From Pseudomonas baetica (lineage in GTDB: Bacteria > Pseudomonadota > Gammaproteobacteria > Pseudomonadales > Pseudomonadaceae): 64,000 bases of DNA. Positions 1 to 8,256 of the stretch are shown here, one piece after another; within the stretch, counting starts at the first letter, position 1, and every line of letters starts with the position of its first letter. The notes under the pieces were generated by a model, which made no database searches, had not been told where the DNA came from, and saw only the letters and a program-made list of their open reading frames with translations. The position numbers were made by a program, and so were the translations under genes. The stretch covers positions 5,983,001-6,047,000 of the forward strand of contig NZ_PHHE01000001.1 in assembly GCF_002813455.1 (NCBI RefSeq), in the 5' to 3' direction.

Positions 1-2021
1 GCATAGTGCTTGTTGGTCAGGTTGCGCATGTCCACCCAAGTCTGCCAGTCACCCTTTGGTGCGTTGTAACCCACGGTCGCGCCAAACAGCGCGTACGGAT
101 CGGCGTAGTAACTGTTGGCGTAATCCACCGCGACTTTCGACACCAGTTGCGTATTCACAGCAGCGAAGAATCCCTGCGGCCAGTCATAACGCAACTCGCC
201 CTGGTAGTAGTGCATCGGCAACCCCGGCAAGCGGTTGTCGCCAAAACGGTCATCATCGCGGTAATGGAAGTCGCTGAAAGTGTACGCCTGACGCAGGCTT
301 AATTGGCGGCCATCAGCGGCTGACCAGAGTTTGCTGTTCAGGCTGGCTTCGACGCCTTGATGCACGGTCGGGCTGGCGTTGAGTTCATAAGGCGTCACGG
401 CGTTGGCGTCCGGGAGTACCGAAAGCAATTCGTGGCGCACTTGCGCGTAGTACCAGGCCAGGCTCCATTCGCCGAATGCGCTGTCGCCGCGTCCACCGAG
501 TTCGAGGGTGGTGGCGGTCTGGTTTTGCAGTTTGATCGGGTCTTTCTGGGTGCCGGTCGCCGCACCGTTACCAGCCGGGAAGCGCACGTTGGAACTGTAA
601 ATCAGCGACCACGGGTGCGGTGCTTCGACCGAGCGGCTTAGGTTACCGAACACTTGCACGTCCGGCGTGATCTGGTAGCGCAGGCCGAGGCGGGGGGCGT
701 AGTCCCAGTCGTTCATGCTGGTTTTGCCGCCGCCCTCGGGGTAAGTGACGGCGCTTTCGCGACGGGTGTAGAGGGCGGCCAGGCCGGTGGTCAGCCACAA
801 GTCGTCAGCAATTTCCAGGTCGTTGCCAACGTGCAGGACGGTGTCCGAGCCTTGATAAGTGAAATTGCGCATGCGCGTGCCCGACGCGTAGCCAGCGGTG
901 TTGCCCGTTGGGATGCGCACAAATTCACTGGCGCCGTCGTTGGGCAAATGTTTGGTCACGCGCAGGCCGACGGTGCTGCGGCTTTCCATGCCAAACAGGG
1001 TGTCGCGGCGCTTGTAGTCGAAGGTGCCGCTGACGTCGGTGTAGGCGACCTTCAGACGATTCGGGCCTTCACGCAGATCCATCGGGTAGTCGTGGTAGAC
1101 GAGGCCGGTCTGGATGCTCGAATCGTCGTCGATGTAGAACGTGGTTTTATTGCCGATGAAGGTGCTGCCCGGTTGTTTGCGGCTGTCGTCGCGCGACACA
1201 TAGGCCGGGTTGGCTGCCCGTGGACTGTGCTCGATGGCGTGTTTGGTCACGCGCCCGGCGAGGTCGTTGTCGGTCTCGCGATAACGAATGTAGAAGCGCG
1301 TTTCCAGGTTCGGGTTGAAGCGATAGCCGAAGTTGGCGATTACGCCTTTGCTCTCGCTGGCGGTGTGATCCTGATAGCCGTCGGCGTTCGAATCGGTCAG
1401 CGAGACGTAGTAATCAAAGTCGCCCAGCACCTGCCCGGAACTGACCTGACGCTGCTGATAACCGTGGCTGCCGGTGGCGTAGCGCACCTGCAATTTCGGC
1501 GCGGTATAGCCGGTGTGGCTGACGTAATCGATGGCGCCGCCCAACGCCAGTGCGCCACGGTCGAAGCCATTGGCACCGCGCAGCACTTCAACATGATCAA
1601 CCCACAGTGGCTCGAGCAATTCGTAAGGCGTACCGCCCGGACCGGTCAGCGGCAGGCCATCGAGCAGCGTATACAGCCCGGAAGCATGAGCGCCGGGTGC
1701 GCGGTTGATGCCCGAACCACGGATCGAAATTTTCACCCCTTCATTACCCGCCGACTGCGCGTAAACCCCCGGTTGATACGCCAGCACATCCTGATTGCTC
1801 GCCACGCGACCCTGCAACGGCTGGCGCATGTCGACCACGTTGCTGCCGCCGGGCACCTCGGCCAGGCGCGCTTTGGCGTCCTCAACGGAGGCGTCGGCGC
1901 CGCTGCGCTCCTCGGCCGAAATCAGCACCTGGCCCAGCTCCATACCTTGGGTTTCGGCCACGGCCGGGCAGGCAAGGGCCAGGCCCAGCAGGGTAACGGG
2001 CAGGGATTTGGGCGCGGGCAT
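1..2021 (-). CDS. TonB-dependent outer-membrane receptor (C-terminus outside window)
   Basis: Outer-membrane gated channel that takes up a ferric chelate or similar ligand using TonB energy. The reading frame runs without a stop from the ATG at 2021 to the window edge, about 673 codons, so only a short C-terminal piece is missing. Residues 1-23 form a signal peptide (MPAPKSLPVTLLGLALACPA). A plug domain follows, with VSIRGSG-like (VKISIRGSGINRAPGAH), LDGLPLTGPGG and VEVLRGANGFDRGALALGG motifs at about residues 95-165; the rest is aromatic-rich beta-barrel. A CTGGAG ribosome site lies 7 bases before the ATG. No convincing Fur box is visible upstream and the ligand cannot be told. The gene is divergent from the accessory module starting at 2296. 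Confidence 0.9.
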   Translation of the reverse strand, partial: MPAPKSLPVTLLGLALACPAVAETQGMELGQVLISAEERSGADASVEDAKARLAEVPGGSNVVDMRQPLQGRVASNQDVLAYQPGVYAQSAGNEGVKISIRGSGINRAPGAHASGLYTLLDGLPLTGPGGTPYELLEPLWVDHVEVLRGANGFDRGALALGGAIDYVSHTGYTAPKLQVRYATGSHGYQQRQVSSGQVLGDFDYYVSLTDSNADGYQDHTASESKGVIANFGYRFNPNLETRFYIRYRETDNDLAGRVTKHAIEHSPRAANPAYVSRDDSRKQPGSTFIGNKTTFYIDDDSSIQTGLVYHDYPMDLREGPNRLKVAYTDVSGTFDYKRRDTLFGMESRSTVGLRVTKHLPNDGASEFVRIPTGNTAGYASGTRMRNFTYQGSDTVLHVGNDLEIADDLWLTTGLAALYTRRESAVTYPEGGGKTSMNDWDYAPRLGLRYQITPDVQVFGNLSRSVEAPHPWSLIYSSNVRFPAGNGAATGTQKDPIKLQNQTATTLELGGRGDSAFGEWSLAWYYAQVRHELLSVLPDANAVTPYELNASPTVHQGVEASLNSKLWSAADGRQLSLRQAYTFSDFHYRDDDRFGDNRLPGLPMHYYQGELRYDWPQGFFAAVNTQLVSKVAVDYANSYYADPYALFGATVGYNAPKGDWQTWVDMRNLTNKHY

Positions 2022-2295
2022 TGAAGAACTCCAGACGGTCAAAAACAGGCGATGAACAGTGCGACGTAGAAAGGAGAGATGGAAACACATGGCGACTTTG
2101 TTTTTTGCCCATGGGGTGAAATTAAACAGCAGATTCGTTCACGGGATCTACGCTAATCCACTGGGCAAGGAGCCAGCGGCGAGGCATTGGATAGGCCGGT
2201 CAGTCATCTTGCATCTGAAAGGCTGTTGAACACTGTCACTGCCGCCAATGGTCACGCATTCATCGATCAGCGCACTTCAGCAAGGACTGCAACCC

Positions 2296-2625
2296 ATGCA
2301 CATTATTCGGTCAGAACAGACAGCTTTTTTTTCCGACGATTTAATCTTGAAGTTCGCCCGGCAAATTTTTCCGGACATGAAAGCCGCTCATGCAGAGGCG
2401 GTCGCTGGAGGAACTGATACAGCGTGGCTCGCACGCTTGACGCATTGCATCCGTGAAGCGCACGCCTATGGGTTCACGCAGGATCGGGACATTATTTCGT
2501 TTGTAGAATTATCCCTTTCATTGGGCGGGGATTTCATGCGGCAGAACGATGTTCATCAGCTCTTGATTGATCAACGTATTACACCCCATGAGCGTATGGG
2601 GAGGATGTTGCTGGCTTTGACATAA
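2296..2625 (+). CDS. Small accessory protein of a polymorphic effector module (unknown function)
   Basis: A 109-residue soluble protein beginning MHIIRSEQTAFFSD. I chose the ATG at 2296 because the protein then matches, in layout, the N-terminal domain of the gene at 44201: both start with an xxIRSxQ segment, then helical stretches, then a YGF/DDI..F(V/I).(L/V)SL..G..F pattern near residue 60-80. From family memory, such small proteins sit beside type VI secretion effectors and other polymorphic toxins in pseudomonads, but no VgrG, PAAR or Hcp gene is present here. It lies 56 bases upstream of the toxin-like gene and is probably co-transcribed. An upstream in-frame ATG at 2248 exists but adds residues that the homologous domain lacks. 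Function is inferred only. Confidence 0.6.
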   Translation: MHIIRSEQTAFFSDDLILKFARQIFPDMKAAHAEAVAGGTDTAWLARLTHCIREAHAYGFTQDRDIISFVELSLSLGGDFMRQNDVHQLLIDQRITPHERMGRMLLALT

Positions 2626-2681
2626 ATGGACTAACGGTCTCAGTCTTTGGGGGCCTCCTCGCACTCTGCTCGGACGCTTAT

Positions 2682-3635
2682 ATGAAATGCCACCTCTGCG
2701 AAACCATTGAGCGCTTCAACCACGGTTCATCGAGCGCAAGCTCGATAGTAGCCTGCCAGTGCCCCTTGAATCCGTTGAATGTCTGCGCTGCAACCAGCGC
2801 CAAGCCTGCATCGGCATTAAACCCGGAAAGTCTGCGGCCCGCTATTCAATACACATCGATACAGAGACTCACAGCGAAGGAGTACATCGAGTCGCAACGT
2901 GATTATCAGAATGCTTTGTCAGGGACGTGCATGCGCAGGCTAATGAGGGAACATAATACTGTAGGGTTTGAGTTCGAATTTATCGGGCATGACTATAAGG
3001 GATTGGACGCCCATGTGATTTTTACCACCTCCGGGCCGCTTTCGAACTTGTTCGAATTGGGGTTCGTTCTGGAAAGTGATGCCAACGATATCGTTGAGAT
3101 CGGTATGCCGCCGTTTCTTATTCCCAAAATAGATGGAAAGCCGAATAAGCCAGAGATCGGGGCGGTTTATCTCAAGATGGAAGCCGCCATGCGCCAAATC
3201 AAAAAGATGGCATTGAAGGACAAAGCGATTCATGCAGAAATTGATGCTTTGGATAAAAGTATTGTCGGACTCGTCAACGAGGATGATGCTTCAAAGTCGT
3301 CAGCCAATCAGGAAGTTTCAGCAGAGATTGAGGCTTTGCAGCTTTCGGAAGTAGAACCTGTGCCCGTCAAAAAAGAATCAATCAAGCCGGGAGGGGAAAA
3401 AGATATTAACCTTGCGAAGTTGGTTGATCTTTGCAAGGAGTACCTGTTTGCGCAAGGGTGGTCTGATATTCGCCATGGCGATATTGGAATAATTAACGCC
3501 GAAGTGAAAAAGGCGGGTGGGGCGGCTGTTTATTCTCAAATGAATATTTCAATGGATGGCTTCGAAAGTGCGGAATTGATTGTGGTCGCACGCGAGCTTT
3601 TTTTAAAAGGAATTTTTGCGAGGACTCTCCTATAG
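2682..3635 (+). CDS. Toxin-like protein, N-terminal ORF (0 frame)
   Basis: A 317-residue ORF with lower GC than its neighbours. It starts MKCHLCETIERFNHG with a CxxC pair; residues 80-180 contain TVGFEFEFIGHDY, FVLESDANDIVEIG and MPPFLIP. The GFEFEF and LExD...EIGMPP pattern is reminiscent of glutamate-cysteine-ligase/amidoligase-type folds; this is a weak resemblance, not an assignment. Residues 195-250 are charged and probably disordered. It ends prematurely at TAG 3633-3635, just after a T-run at 3598-3604, and the protein continues in the -1 frame as the ORF at 3638. The unit is either one gene decoded by programmed frameshifting (673 residues fused) or a gene broken by an indel. The first 80 residues are less certain because another frame is also open over part of that stretch. 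Confidence 0.55.
   Translation: MKCHLCETIERFNHGSSSASSIVACQCPLNPLNVCAATSAKPASALNPESLRPAIQYTSIQRLTAKEYIESQRDYQNALSGTCMRRLMREHNTVGFEFEFIGHDYKGLDAHVIFTTSGPLSNLFELGFVLESDANDIVEIGMPPFLIPKIDGKPNKPEIGAVYLKMEAAMRQIKKMALKDKAIHAEIDALDKSIVGLVNEDDASKSSANQEVSAEIEALQLSEVEPVPVKKESIKPGGEKDINLAKLVDLCKEYLFAQGWSDIRHGDIGIINAEVKKAGGAAVYSQMNISMDGFESAELIVVARELFLKGIFARTLL
3599..3605 (+). promoter_or_regulatory. Candidate -1 frameshift heptamer T TTT TTA
   Basis: In the zero frame of the upstream ORF the codons read TTT (3600-3602) and TTA (3603-3605), preceded by T at 3599, i.e. the X XXY YYZ pattern in the form used by HIV-1. A one-base backward slip here puts ribosomes exactly into the frame of the downstream ORF, which is open across the junction and bypasses the stop at 3633. 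A weak AGGA/TCCT stem follows at 3621-3631; no strong pseudoknot is evident. The alternative is a simple homopolymer indel. Confidence 0.4.
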
Positions 3636-3637
3636 GG

Positions 3638-4702
3638 TTGGCATACTTTGCTCTCCAGGATGAGGGTATCAACGAAGCTGACTATAAGGGTAAGTTGGCA
3701 CAGTTTGTTCATGTCAATAAAGCCTTGGTAAGTATATTGGCGATTCCTTCCATTTTGTTCAGGCAGCGAAATGGCGATGTTATCTCGGGTGATGATGATC
3801 TTTCATCGGCTGTAAAAGAACTGGCGAGTGTCTGGGTAAAGGATGCATTGCCGAATATCCTGTCAACATTAGGCGTTTTTGACAGGGAAGTGTTGGCGAC
3901 TCATGCAGTCAAAGCCAAAAACACGGTTATCAAGGAAAACCTGGACTCATTGATGGTAGGGGTGAACGCCGCAGAGGACTATTTGAATGGGTCGATCGAA
4001 ACAAAAGTAAAAAACTGGACGCTGATGAATAACTTGTGTTGTAGCGCAATTGATAAAGGCACCTACCAGGAAATTCTAAGGTGTGCGCATGTGCTGGGAT
4101 TACCACCGGGATGTGTAATTCAGGAAGCTGCCAGAGTAGCGAGTGCGTGCCTGGATGATACCGGAGAGTATCTGGTCGGGGAGGCTGCGAAGAGGCGTCT
4201 GGATGACTTGAAACAGGCGCCAGAAAGAAATCCTGAAATCACAGATATGGATTATTTATCGGTCTGTGAAGTGAAAACTGCCGCACTATATGATCAGAAA
4301 TGTGCATTTTTAAAAAAAGAGGTATTGGAACAGGTTAAGGCAGTGGAGGCATCTGAGGCGCGACACGATTTTATTGTGGGCAAGGTAAACCGTGAAATAG
4401 ATGCACTGATTGAACGTATTCGCGATCCATCCATTGTTACCTTCGATCGGCCTGCGTTTACCGCAGAACAGTACGGTGATGGTATGGGGGTGCGAAAAGA
4501 CACCTTTATCAACGGCCGGGTATATCCATGTTGCGGAAAAGAGGGCATGAAGGGCATTGAATACAACATTGTCGAGCTTCGAAGTATGCCTGCTGTCGGC
4601 AAGTATCTGGGGCTTGACCGCAATCCTGAATCGCAAGCGGCTTCCTCGTCCTCAAAGCTGACACAGTCCGACAAGGGGCCTTCAAGCGTGTTGAAAGAGT
4701 AA
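3638..4702 (+). CDS. Toxin-like protein, C-terminal ORF (-1 frame of the upstream ORF)
   Basis: A 354-residue ORF whose only nearby start is TTG 3638 with no ribosome site; the frame is open upstream back through the T-run at 3598-3604, so it is most simply the C-terminal half of the preceding protein. It is helical, with a charged region at about residues 200-260, and ends with GVRKDTFING, PCCGKEGMKG and EYNIVELRSMP (about residues 285-320), then a Ser-rich tail. The GVRKDT...NIVELR pair is the sort of strand-rich active-site segment seen in carboxylate-amine-ligase-like folds, which would agree with the EFEF/ExD motifs in the N-terminal half; this is inference. No function can be assigned. 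GC is clearly below that of ycaO next to it, a sign of transfer. Confidence 0.5.
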   Translation: MAYFALQDEGINEADYKGKLAQFVHVNKALVSILAIPSILFRQRNGDVISGDDDLSSAVKELASVWVKDALPNILSTLGVFDREVLATHAVKAKNTVIKENLDSLMVGVNAAEDYLNGSIETKVKNWTLMNNLCCSAIDKGTYQEILRCAHVLGLPPGCVIQEAARVASACLDDTGEYLVGEAAKRRLDDLKQAPERNPEITDMDYLSVCEVKTAALYDQKCAFLKKEVLEQVKAVEASEARHDFIVGKVNREIDALIERIRDPSIVTFDRPAFTAEQYGDGMGVRKDTFINGRVYPCCGKEGMKGIEYNIVELRSMPAVGKYLGLDRNPESQAASSSSKLTQSDKGPSSVLKE

Positions 4703-4896
4703 TTTCCATCAAAAAAGCAGCCTTTTGACGCGTTGCTGCGTGCGTTCGCGATGGGCTCTACAGGCTTTGGCAAACCGCATGAACGCTGCACCAGCGGCGT
4801 GCTGCCGGCCAGCGGCGAATCCCGAAAGGGCAAGACTTCCCGCGGAAAAACCGGATAATGGCGACCATTCGTTTAGCCGTATTCTGGTAATCCCGC

Positions 4897-7092
4897 ATGG
4901 AAATCAAGGTCAACTTTCTCGACAACCTTCGACTTGAAGCCAAGTTCGATGACTTCACGGTGATCGCCGATCAGCCCATTCGCTACAAGGGCGATGGTTC
5001 GGCACCGGGGCCGTTCGATTACTTTCTGGCTTCGTCGGCCTTGTGTGCGGCGTACTTTGTAAAGTTGTACTGCGACACACGCAACATCCCCACCGAAAAC
5101 ATTCGGCTGTCGCAAAACAACATTGTCGACCCGGAAAACCGCTACAACCAGATCTTCAAGATTCAGGTCGAATTGCCCGCGGACATCTCTGAAAAAGATC
5201 GCCTCGGTATCCTGCGTTCGATCGATCGCTGTACGGTGAAGAAAGTCGTGCAGACCGGCCCTGAGTTTGTCATCGAGGAAGTCGAGAACCTCGACGCCGA
5301 CGCCCAGGCGCTGCTGATGCCGCATGGCGGCTCGCAGGCGGGCACTTACATCGCCGGTAAGGACCTGCCGCTGGAACAAACCATCGCCAACATGTCGGGG
5401 ATTCTCGCCGACCTCGGCATGAAGATCGAAATTGCTTCGTGGCGCAACATTGTGCCCAACGTCTGGTCGTTGCATATCCGCGACGCGCATTCGCCGATGT
5501 GCTTTACCAACGGCAAGGGCGCAACCAAAGAAGGCGCGTTGGCCTCGGCGTTGGGCGAGTTCATCGAGCGTCTGAACTGCAACTTCTTCTACAACGATCA
5601 GTTCTGGGGCGAAGACATCGCCACTGCCGAGTTCGTGCATTACCCGGACGAGCGCTGGTTCAAGCCGGGGCCGAAAGACGAGTTGCCGCCGGAGATCCTC
5701 GATCCATACTGCCTGGATATTTACAACCGCGACGGCGAATTGCGGGGTTCGAACCTGTTCGACACCAACTCCGGCAATACCCAGCGCGGCATTGTTTCGC
5801 TGCCGTTTGTGCGTCAGTCGGACAGTGAAGTGGTGTACTTCCCGTCCAACCTGATCGAAAACCTGTTCCTCAGCAACGGCATGAGCGCCGGCAACACCTT
5901 GGCCGAGGCGCAGGTGCAGTGCCTGTCGGAAATCTTCGAGCGCGCGGTCAAGCGTGAAATTCTCGAAGGCGAAATGGCGCTGCCGGACGTACCGCAGGAA
6001 GTCCTGGAGAAGTATCCGAGCATTCTGGCCGGCATTAAGGGTCTGGAGGAGCAGGGCTTTCCGGTGTTGGTGAAAGATGCGTCGCTGGGTGGTGAGTTTC
6101 CGGTGATGTGCGTCACGTTGATGAACCCGCGCACCGGTGGCGTATTTGCCTCTTTCGGCGCGCACCCAAGCCTGGAAGTCGCATTGGAGCGCAGCCTCAC
6201 CGAGTTGCTGCAGGGTCGCAGTTTTGAAGGTTTGAACGACTTGCCGCAGCCGACCTTCTCGGGTCAGGCGGTGACCGAGCCAAACAACTTCGTCGAGCAT
6301 TTCATCGATTCCAGCGGTGTGGTGTCGTGGCGCTTCTTCAGTGCCAAGGCGGACTTCGAATTCGTCGAATGGGATTTCTCCGGCCAAGGTGAAAACTCCA
6401 ACGCCGAGGAAGCCGCCACCCTGTTCGGCATCCTCGAAGACATGGGCAAAGAAGTCTACATGGCGGTTTACGAGCACATCGGTGCCAAGGCCTGTCGCAT
6501 TCTGGTGCCGGGTTACTCGGAGATCTATCCGGTCGAAGACCTGATCTGGGACAACACCAACAAGGCCCTGCAATTTCGCGCCGATATCCTCAACCTGCAC
6601 AACTTGAGCAAAGTAGGCCTGCGTAACCTGGCCCAGGGTCTGGAAAACAGCGAGCAGGATGATTACACCGACATCACCACGCTGATCGGCATCGAGTTTG
6701 ACGACAACACGCCGTGGGGCAAGTTGACCATCCTCGAACTACGCCTGCTGATCTATCTCGCCCTGCAGAAGTTCGAGCAGGCGAAAGATCTGGTCGAAGC
6801 CTTCCTGCAATACAACGACAACACGGTCGAACGCGGTCTGTTTTACCAAGCCGTGAACGTAGTGCTGGAAATGGAGCTGGACGAGGATCTGGAACTGGCC
6901 GACTACGAAGCCAACTTCCGCCGCATGTTCGGTGATGAGCGGATGGATGCGGCGATTGGTTCGGTGAACGGTAGTGTGCGTTTCTATGGTTTGACGCCGA
7001 CGAGCATGAAGCTGGAAGGTCTTGATCGGCATTTGCGTTTGATCGAGAGCTACAAGAAGCTGCATGCGGCGCGGGCCAAAATCGCTAGCTGA
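4897..7092 (+). CDS. ycaO: OsmC-YcaO fusion protein YcaO
   Basis: A 731-residue protein with the Escherichia coli YcaO architecture: an OsmC-like N-terminal domain (about 1-140, with GPFDYFLASSALCAAYFV), a central YcaO ATP-binding domain (about 165-480) and a C-terminal helical TPR-like part (about 590-731). The YcaO domain shows the acid-rich nucleotide/Mg segments ASALGEFIERLNCNFF, AQVQCLSEIFERAVK and LERSLTELLQGR. YcaO enzymes use ATP to activate amide backbones; the E. coli protein is linked to beta-methylthiolation of ribosomal protein S12 together with RimO. No RiPP precursor or partner cyclodehydratase lies nearby, which supports the housekeeping role. It is a single gene, ended by a strong hairpin at 7111-7150. 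The Shine-Dalgarno before ATG 4897 is weak. Confidence 0.93.
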   Translation: MEIKVNFLDNLRLEAKFDDFTVIADQPIRYKGDGSAPGPFDYFLASSALCAAYFVKLYCDTRNIPTENIRLSQNNIVDPENRYNQIFKIQVELPADISEKDRLGILRSIDRCTVKKVVQTGPEFVIEEVENLDADAQALLMPHGGSQAGTYIAGKDLPLEQTIANMSGILADLGMKIEIASWRNIVPNVWSLHIRDAHSPMCFTNGKGATKEGALASALGEFIERLNCNFFYNDQFWGEDIATAEFVHYPDERWFKPGPKDELPPEILDPYCLDIYNRDGELRGSNLFDTNSGNTQRGIVSLPFVRQSDSEVVYFPSNLIENLFLSNGMSAGNTLAEAQVQCLSEIFERAVKREILEGEMALPDVPQEVLEKYPSILAGIKGLEEQGFPVLVKDASLGGEFPVMCVTLMNPRTGGVFASFGAHPSLEVALERSLTELLQGRSFEGLNDLPQPTFSGQAVTEPNNFVEHFIDSSGVVSWRFFSAKADFEFVEWDFSGQGENSNAEEAATLFGILEDMGKEVYMAVYEHIGAKACRILVPGYSEIYPVEDLIWDNTNKALQFRADILNLHNLSKVGLRNLAQGLENSEQDDYTDITTLIGIEFDDNTPWGKLTILELRLLIYLALQKFEQAKDLVEAFLQYNDNTVERGLFYQAVNVVLEMELDEDLELADYEANFRRMFGDERMDAAIGSVNGSVRFYGLTPTSMKLEGLDRHLRLIESYKKLHAARAKIAS

Positions 7093-7110
7093 TTTTCGAC
7101 GTGTGCGCTT

Positions 7111-7150
7111 AAAACCTGTGGCGAGGGCGCAAGTCCCTCGCCAAGGTTTT
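7111..7150. terminator. Bidirectional hairpin terminator after ycaO
   Basis: AAAACCT..GGCGAGGG-7 nt-CCCTCGCC.AGGTTTT is a long inverted repeat, with T-rich flanks on both strands. It lies between ycaO (+) and the minus-strand acetyltransferase remnant and thioesterase. Confidence 0.8.
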
Positions 7151-7158
7151 GCCGGCCG

Positions 7159-7272
7159 TCACGCCTGACTCAACCGTTTCTCCATGATGATCGTGCGCTC
7201 GACGCCATGAAACTTATCGCGGATCTTCTCGAAGCCCAGTGAGGCATAAAAACCTTCGGCGATGATGCAGCC
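7159..7272 (-). pseudogene. C-terminal remnant of a GNAT acetyltransferase
   Basis: Minus-strand translation reads ...AEGFYASLGFEKIRDKFH...TIIMEKRLSQ and a TGA at 7159-7161. The FYxSLGFE block is the hallmark C-terminal strand/helix of GNAT N-acetyltransferases. No N-terminal part or start codon exists: the frame is closed by the TAA that also ends the thioesterase reading frame at 7273. About 37 residues remain of an expected 140-160. The thioesterase gene apparently replaced the rest. Confidence 0.7.
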
Positions 7273-7779
7273 TTAACGCCCGTGCGCGGCGTTAGCCAGT
7301 TGCCCGGTATCGACCCGCACAAACACCGAGTCGCCCACCGCCGTCAGTACATCCCCCGCGAAGACCTCACAGATTACCCGGGTCTTGCGCCCGACTTCCC
7401 CTTCGACTTTCGCCCGCAGGGTCAGCGTTACGCCCATTGGCGTCGGTTTGATGAACTTGACGCCCAGGTTGCCGGTAACGCAGTCGATGCGCGGCAGGGT
7501 GCCGGGTTCGCGGTTTTCAGCGCGATAGTGATAAGCCATTGCCGTCCAGTTGGAGTGGCAGTCGACCAGCATCGCGATCAGCCCGCCGTAGACCAGGTCC
7601 GGCCAGCCGCAGTATTTGGCGTCCGGCACATGCTCCGCGAGAACGTGCACGCCGTCTTCATGCCAATAACTCTTTATATGCAGGCCGTGCGGATTGCTGC
7701 CGCCGCAGCCGTAACAAACGCCTTGCGGCGCGGCGCTGTCTTGCAGTGAGGTGTCGAGGCTGGACATGGGTGTGGTCAT
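7273..7779 (-). CDS. PaaI-family hotdog thioesterase
   Basis: A 168-residue predicted acyl-CoA thioesterase of the PaaI/hotdog type. Start chosen at ATG 7779 (MTTPMSSLDTS); ATG 7767 is possible and has an AGGA at better spacing. The open frame extends 29 codons further upstream but that part is Arg/His-rich and unlikely to be coding. Hotdog features: CYGCGGSNPHGLHIKSY (Cys-rich lead typical of a PaaI subset), DLVYGGLIAMLVDCHSN on the central helix (Asp as candidate catalytic acid), and beta strands with FIKPTPMGVTLTLRAKV. Such enzymes hydrolyse acyl-CoA thioesters; substrate unknown. It follows the gene at 7835-8083 on the same strand after a 55-base gap and may share its transcript. Confidence 0.85.
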   Translation of the reverse strand: MTTPMSSLDTSLQDSAAPQGVCYGCGGSNPHGLHIKSYWHEDGVHVLAEHVPDAKYCGWPDLVYGGLIAMLVDCHSNWTAMAYHYRAENREPGTLPRIDCVTGNLGVKFIKPTPMGVTLTLRAKVEGEVGRKTRVICEVFAGDVLTAVGDSVFVRVDTGQLANAAHGR

Positions 7780-7834
7780 CCTGGAGTGGTGAGGCCGGTC
7801 AGGCGCATGCGGCATTCGGCGACGCGCCGATCCG

Positions 7835-8083
7835 TTATTGCTCGGGCGTGAGCCATGTGTCGACAACCCGTCGGTCCAGCTCTTCCCAATACGCCATGCC
7901 CAGTACCCGCGTGGTGTTCAGCCCGCGCAGATAACCGCGCAACTGATGAGCGGTGTCCCTGATGAGCTGCGGATCGGTGGCGTTTTTGTTCAACAGCACG
8001 CTTTCGTACTGGATCAGGTATTCAGCCACTCGCTCGCGGAAATCGGGCAGGACGGCGTCGCGGATCAGGTCAAACGTTCTCAA
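7835..8083 (-). CDS. Conserved small protein of unknown function
   Basis: An 82-residue hydrophilic, mainly helical protein with no motif I recognise. It starts at a TTG codon, supported by an AGAGGA ribosome site 7-8 bases upstream; no ATG fits. No signal peptide or membrane segment. It precedes the PaaI-type thioesterase on the same strand. Confidence 0.6.
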   Translation of the reverse strand: MRTFDLIRDAVLPDFRERVAEYLIQYESVLLNKNATDPQLIRDTAHQLRGYLRGLNTTRVLGMAYWEELDRRVVDTWLTPEQ

Positions 8084-8166
8084 GAAGGGATCCTCTTTCG
8101 ATTTTTTTCTAGTTGTATTGAGTGTGTATCAGTCTTCGTACCGCGCAACTATTGCTAGAAGTAATA

Positions 8167-8256
8167 GTGACCATCAAGAAACGCAAGTTCTGCTTTGTCG
8201 GCAATGAGCGGAAAATCGCCTCCATCGAACACGCAGCCAAGGAATTTGCGCGATGA
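8167..8256 (+). CDS. Possible 29-residue leader peptide coupled to the next gene
   Basis: GTG at 8167 opens a short basic ORF (VTIKKRKFCFVGNERKIASI...) that ends in a TGA overlapping the ATG of the next gene (CGATGAAC at 8253). The ATGA overlap and the fact that the ribosome site of the downstream gene (AAGGAA) lies inside this ORF suggest translational coupling. An AGAAG weakly precedes the GTG. It is too short for a secure call. Confidence 0.35.
   Translation: MTIKKRKFCFVGNERKIASIEHAAKEFAR

Noticed and set aside
654..2024. Long plus-strand ORF of 456 residues
   Set aside because: It is antisense to the TonB receptor, alanine/valine/glycine-rich with no motif.
4873..6600. Minus-strand 575-residue ORF
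   Set aside because: Shadow of ycaO, long only because of high GC.
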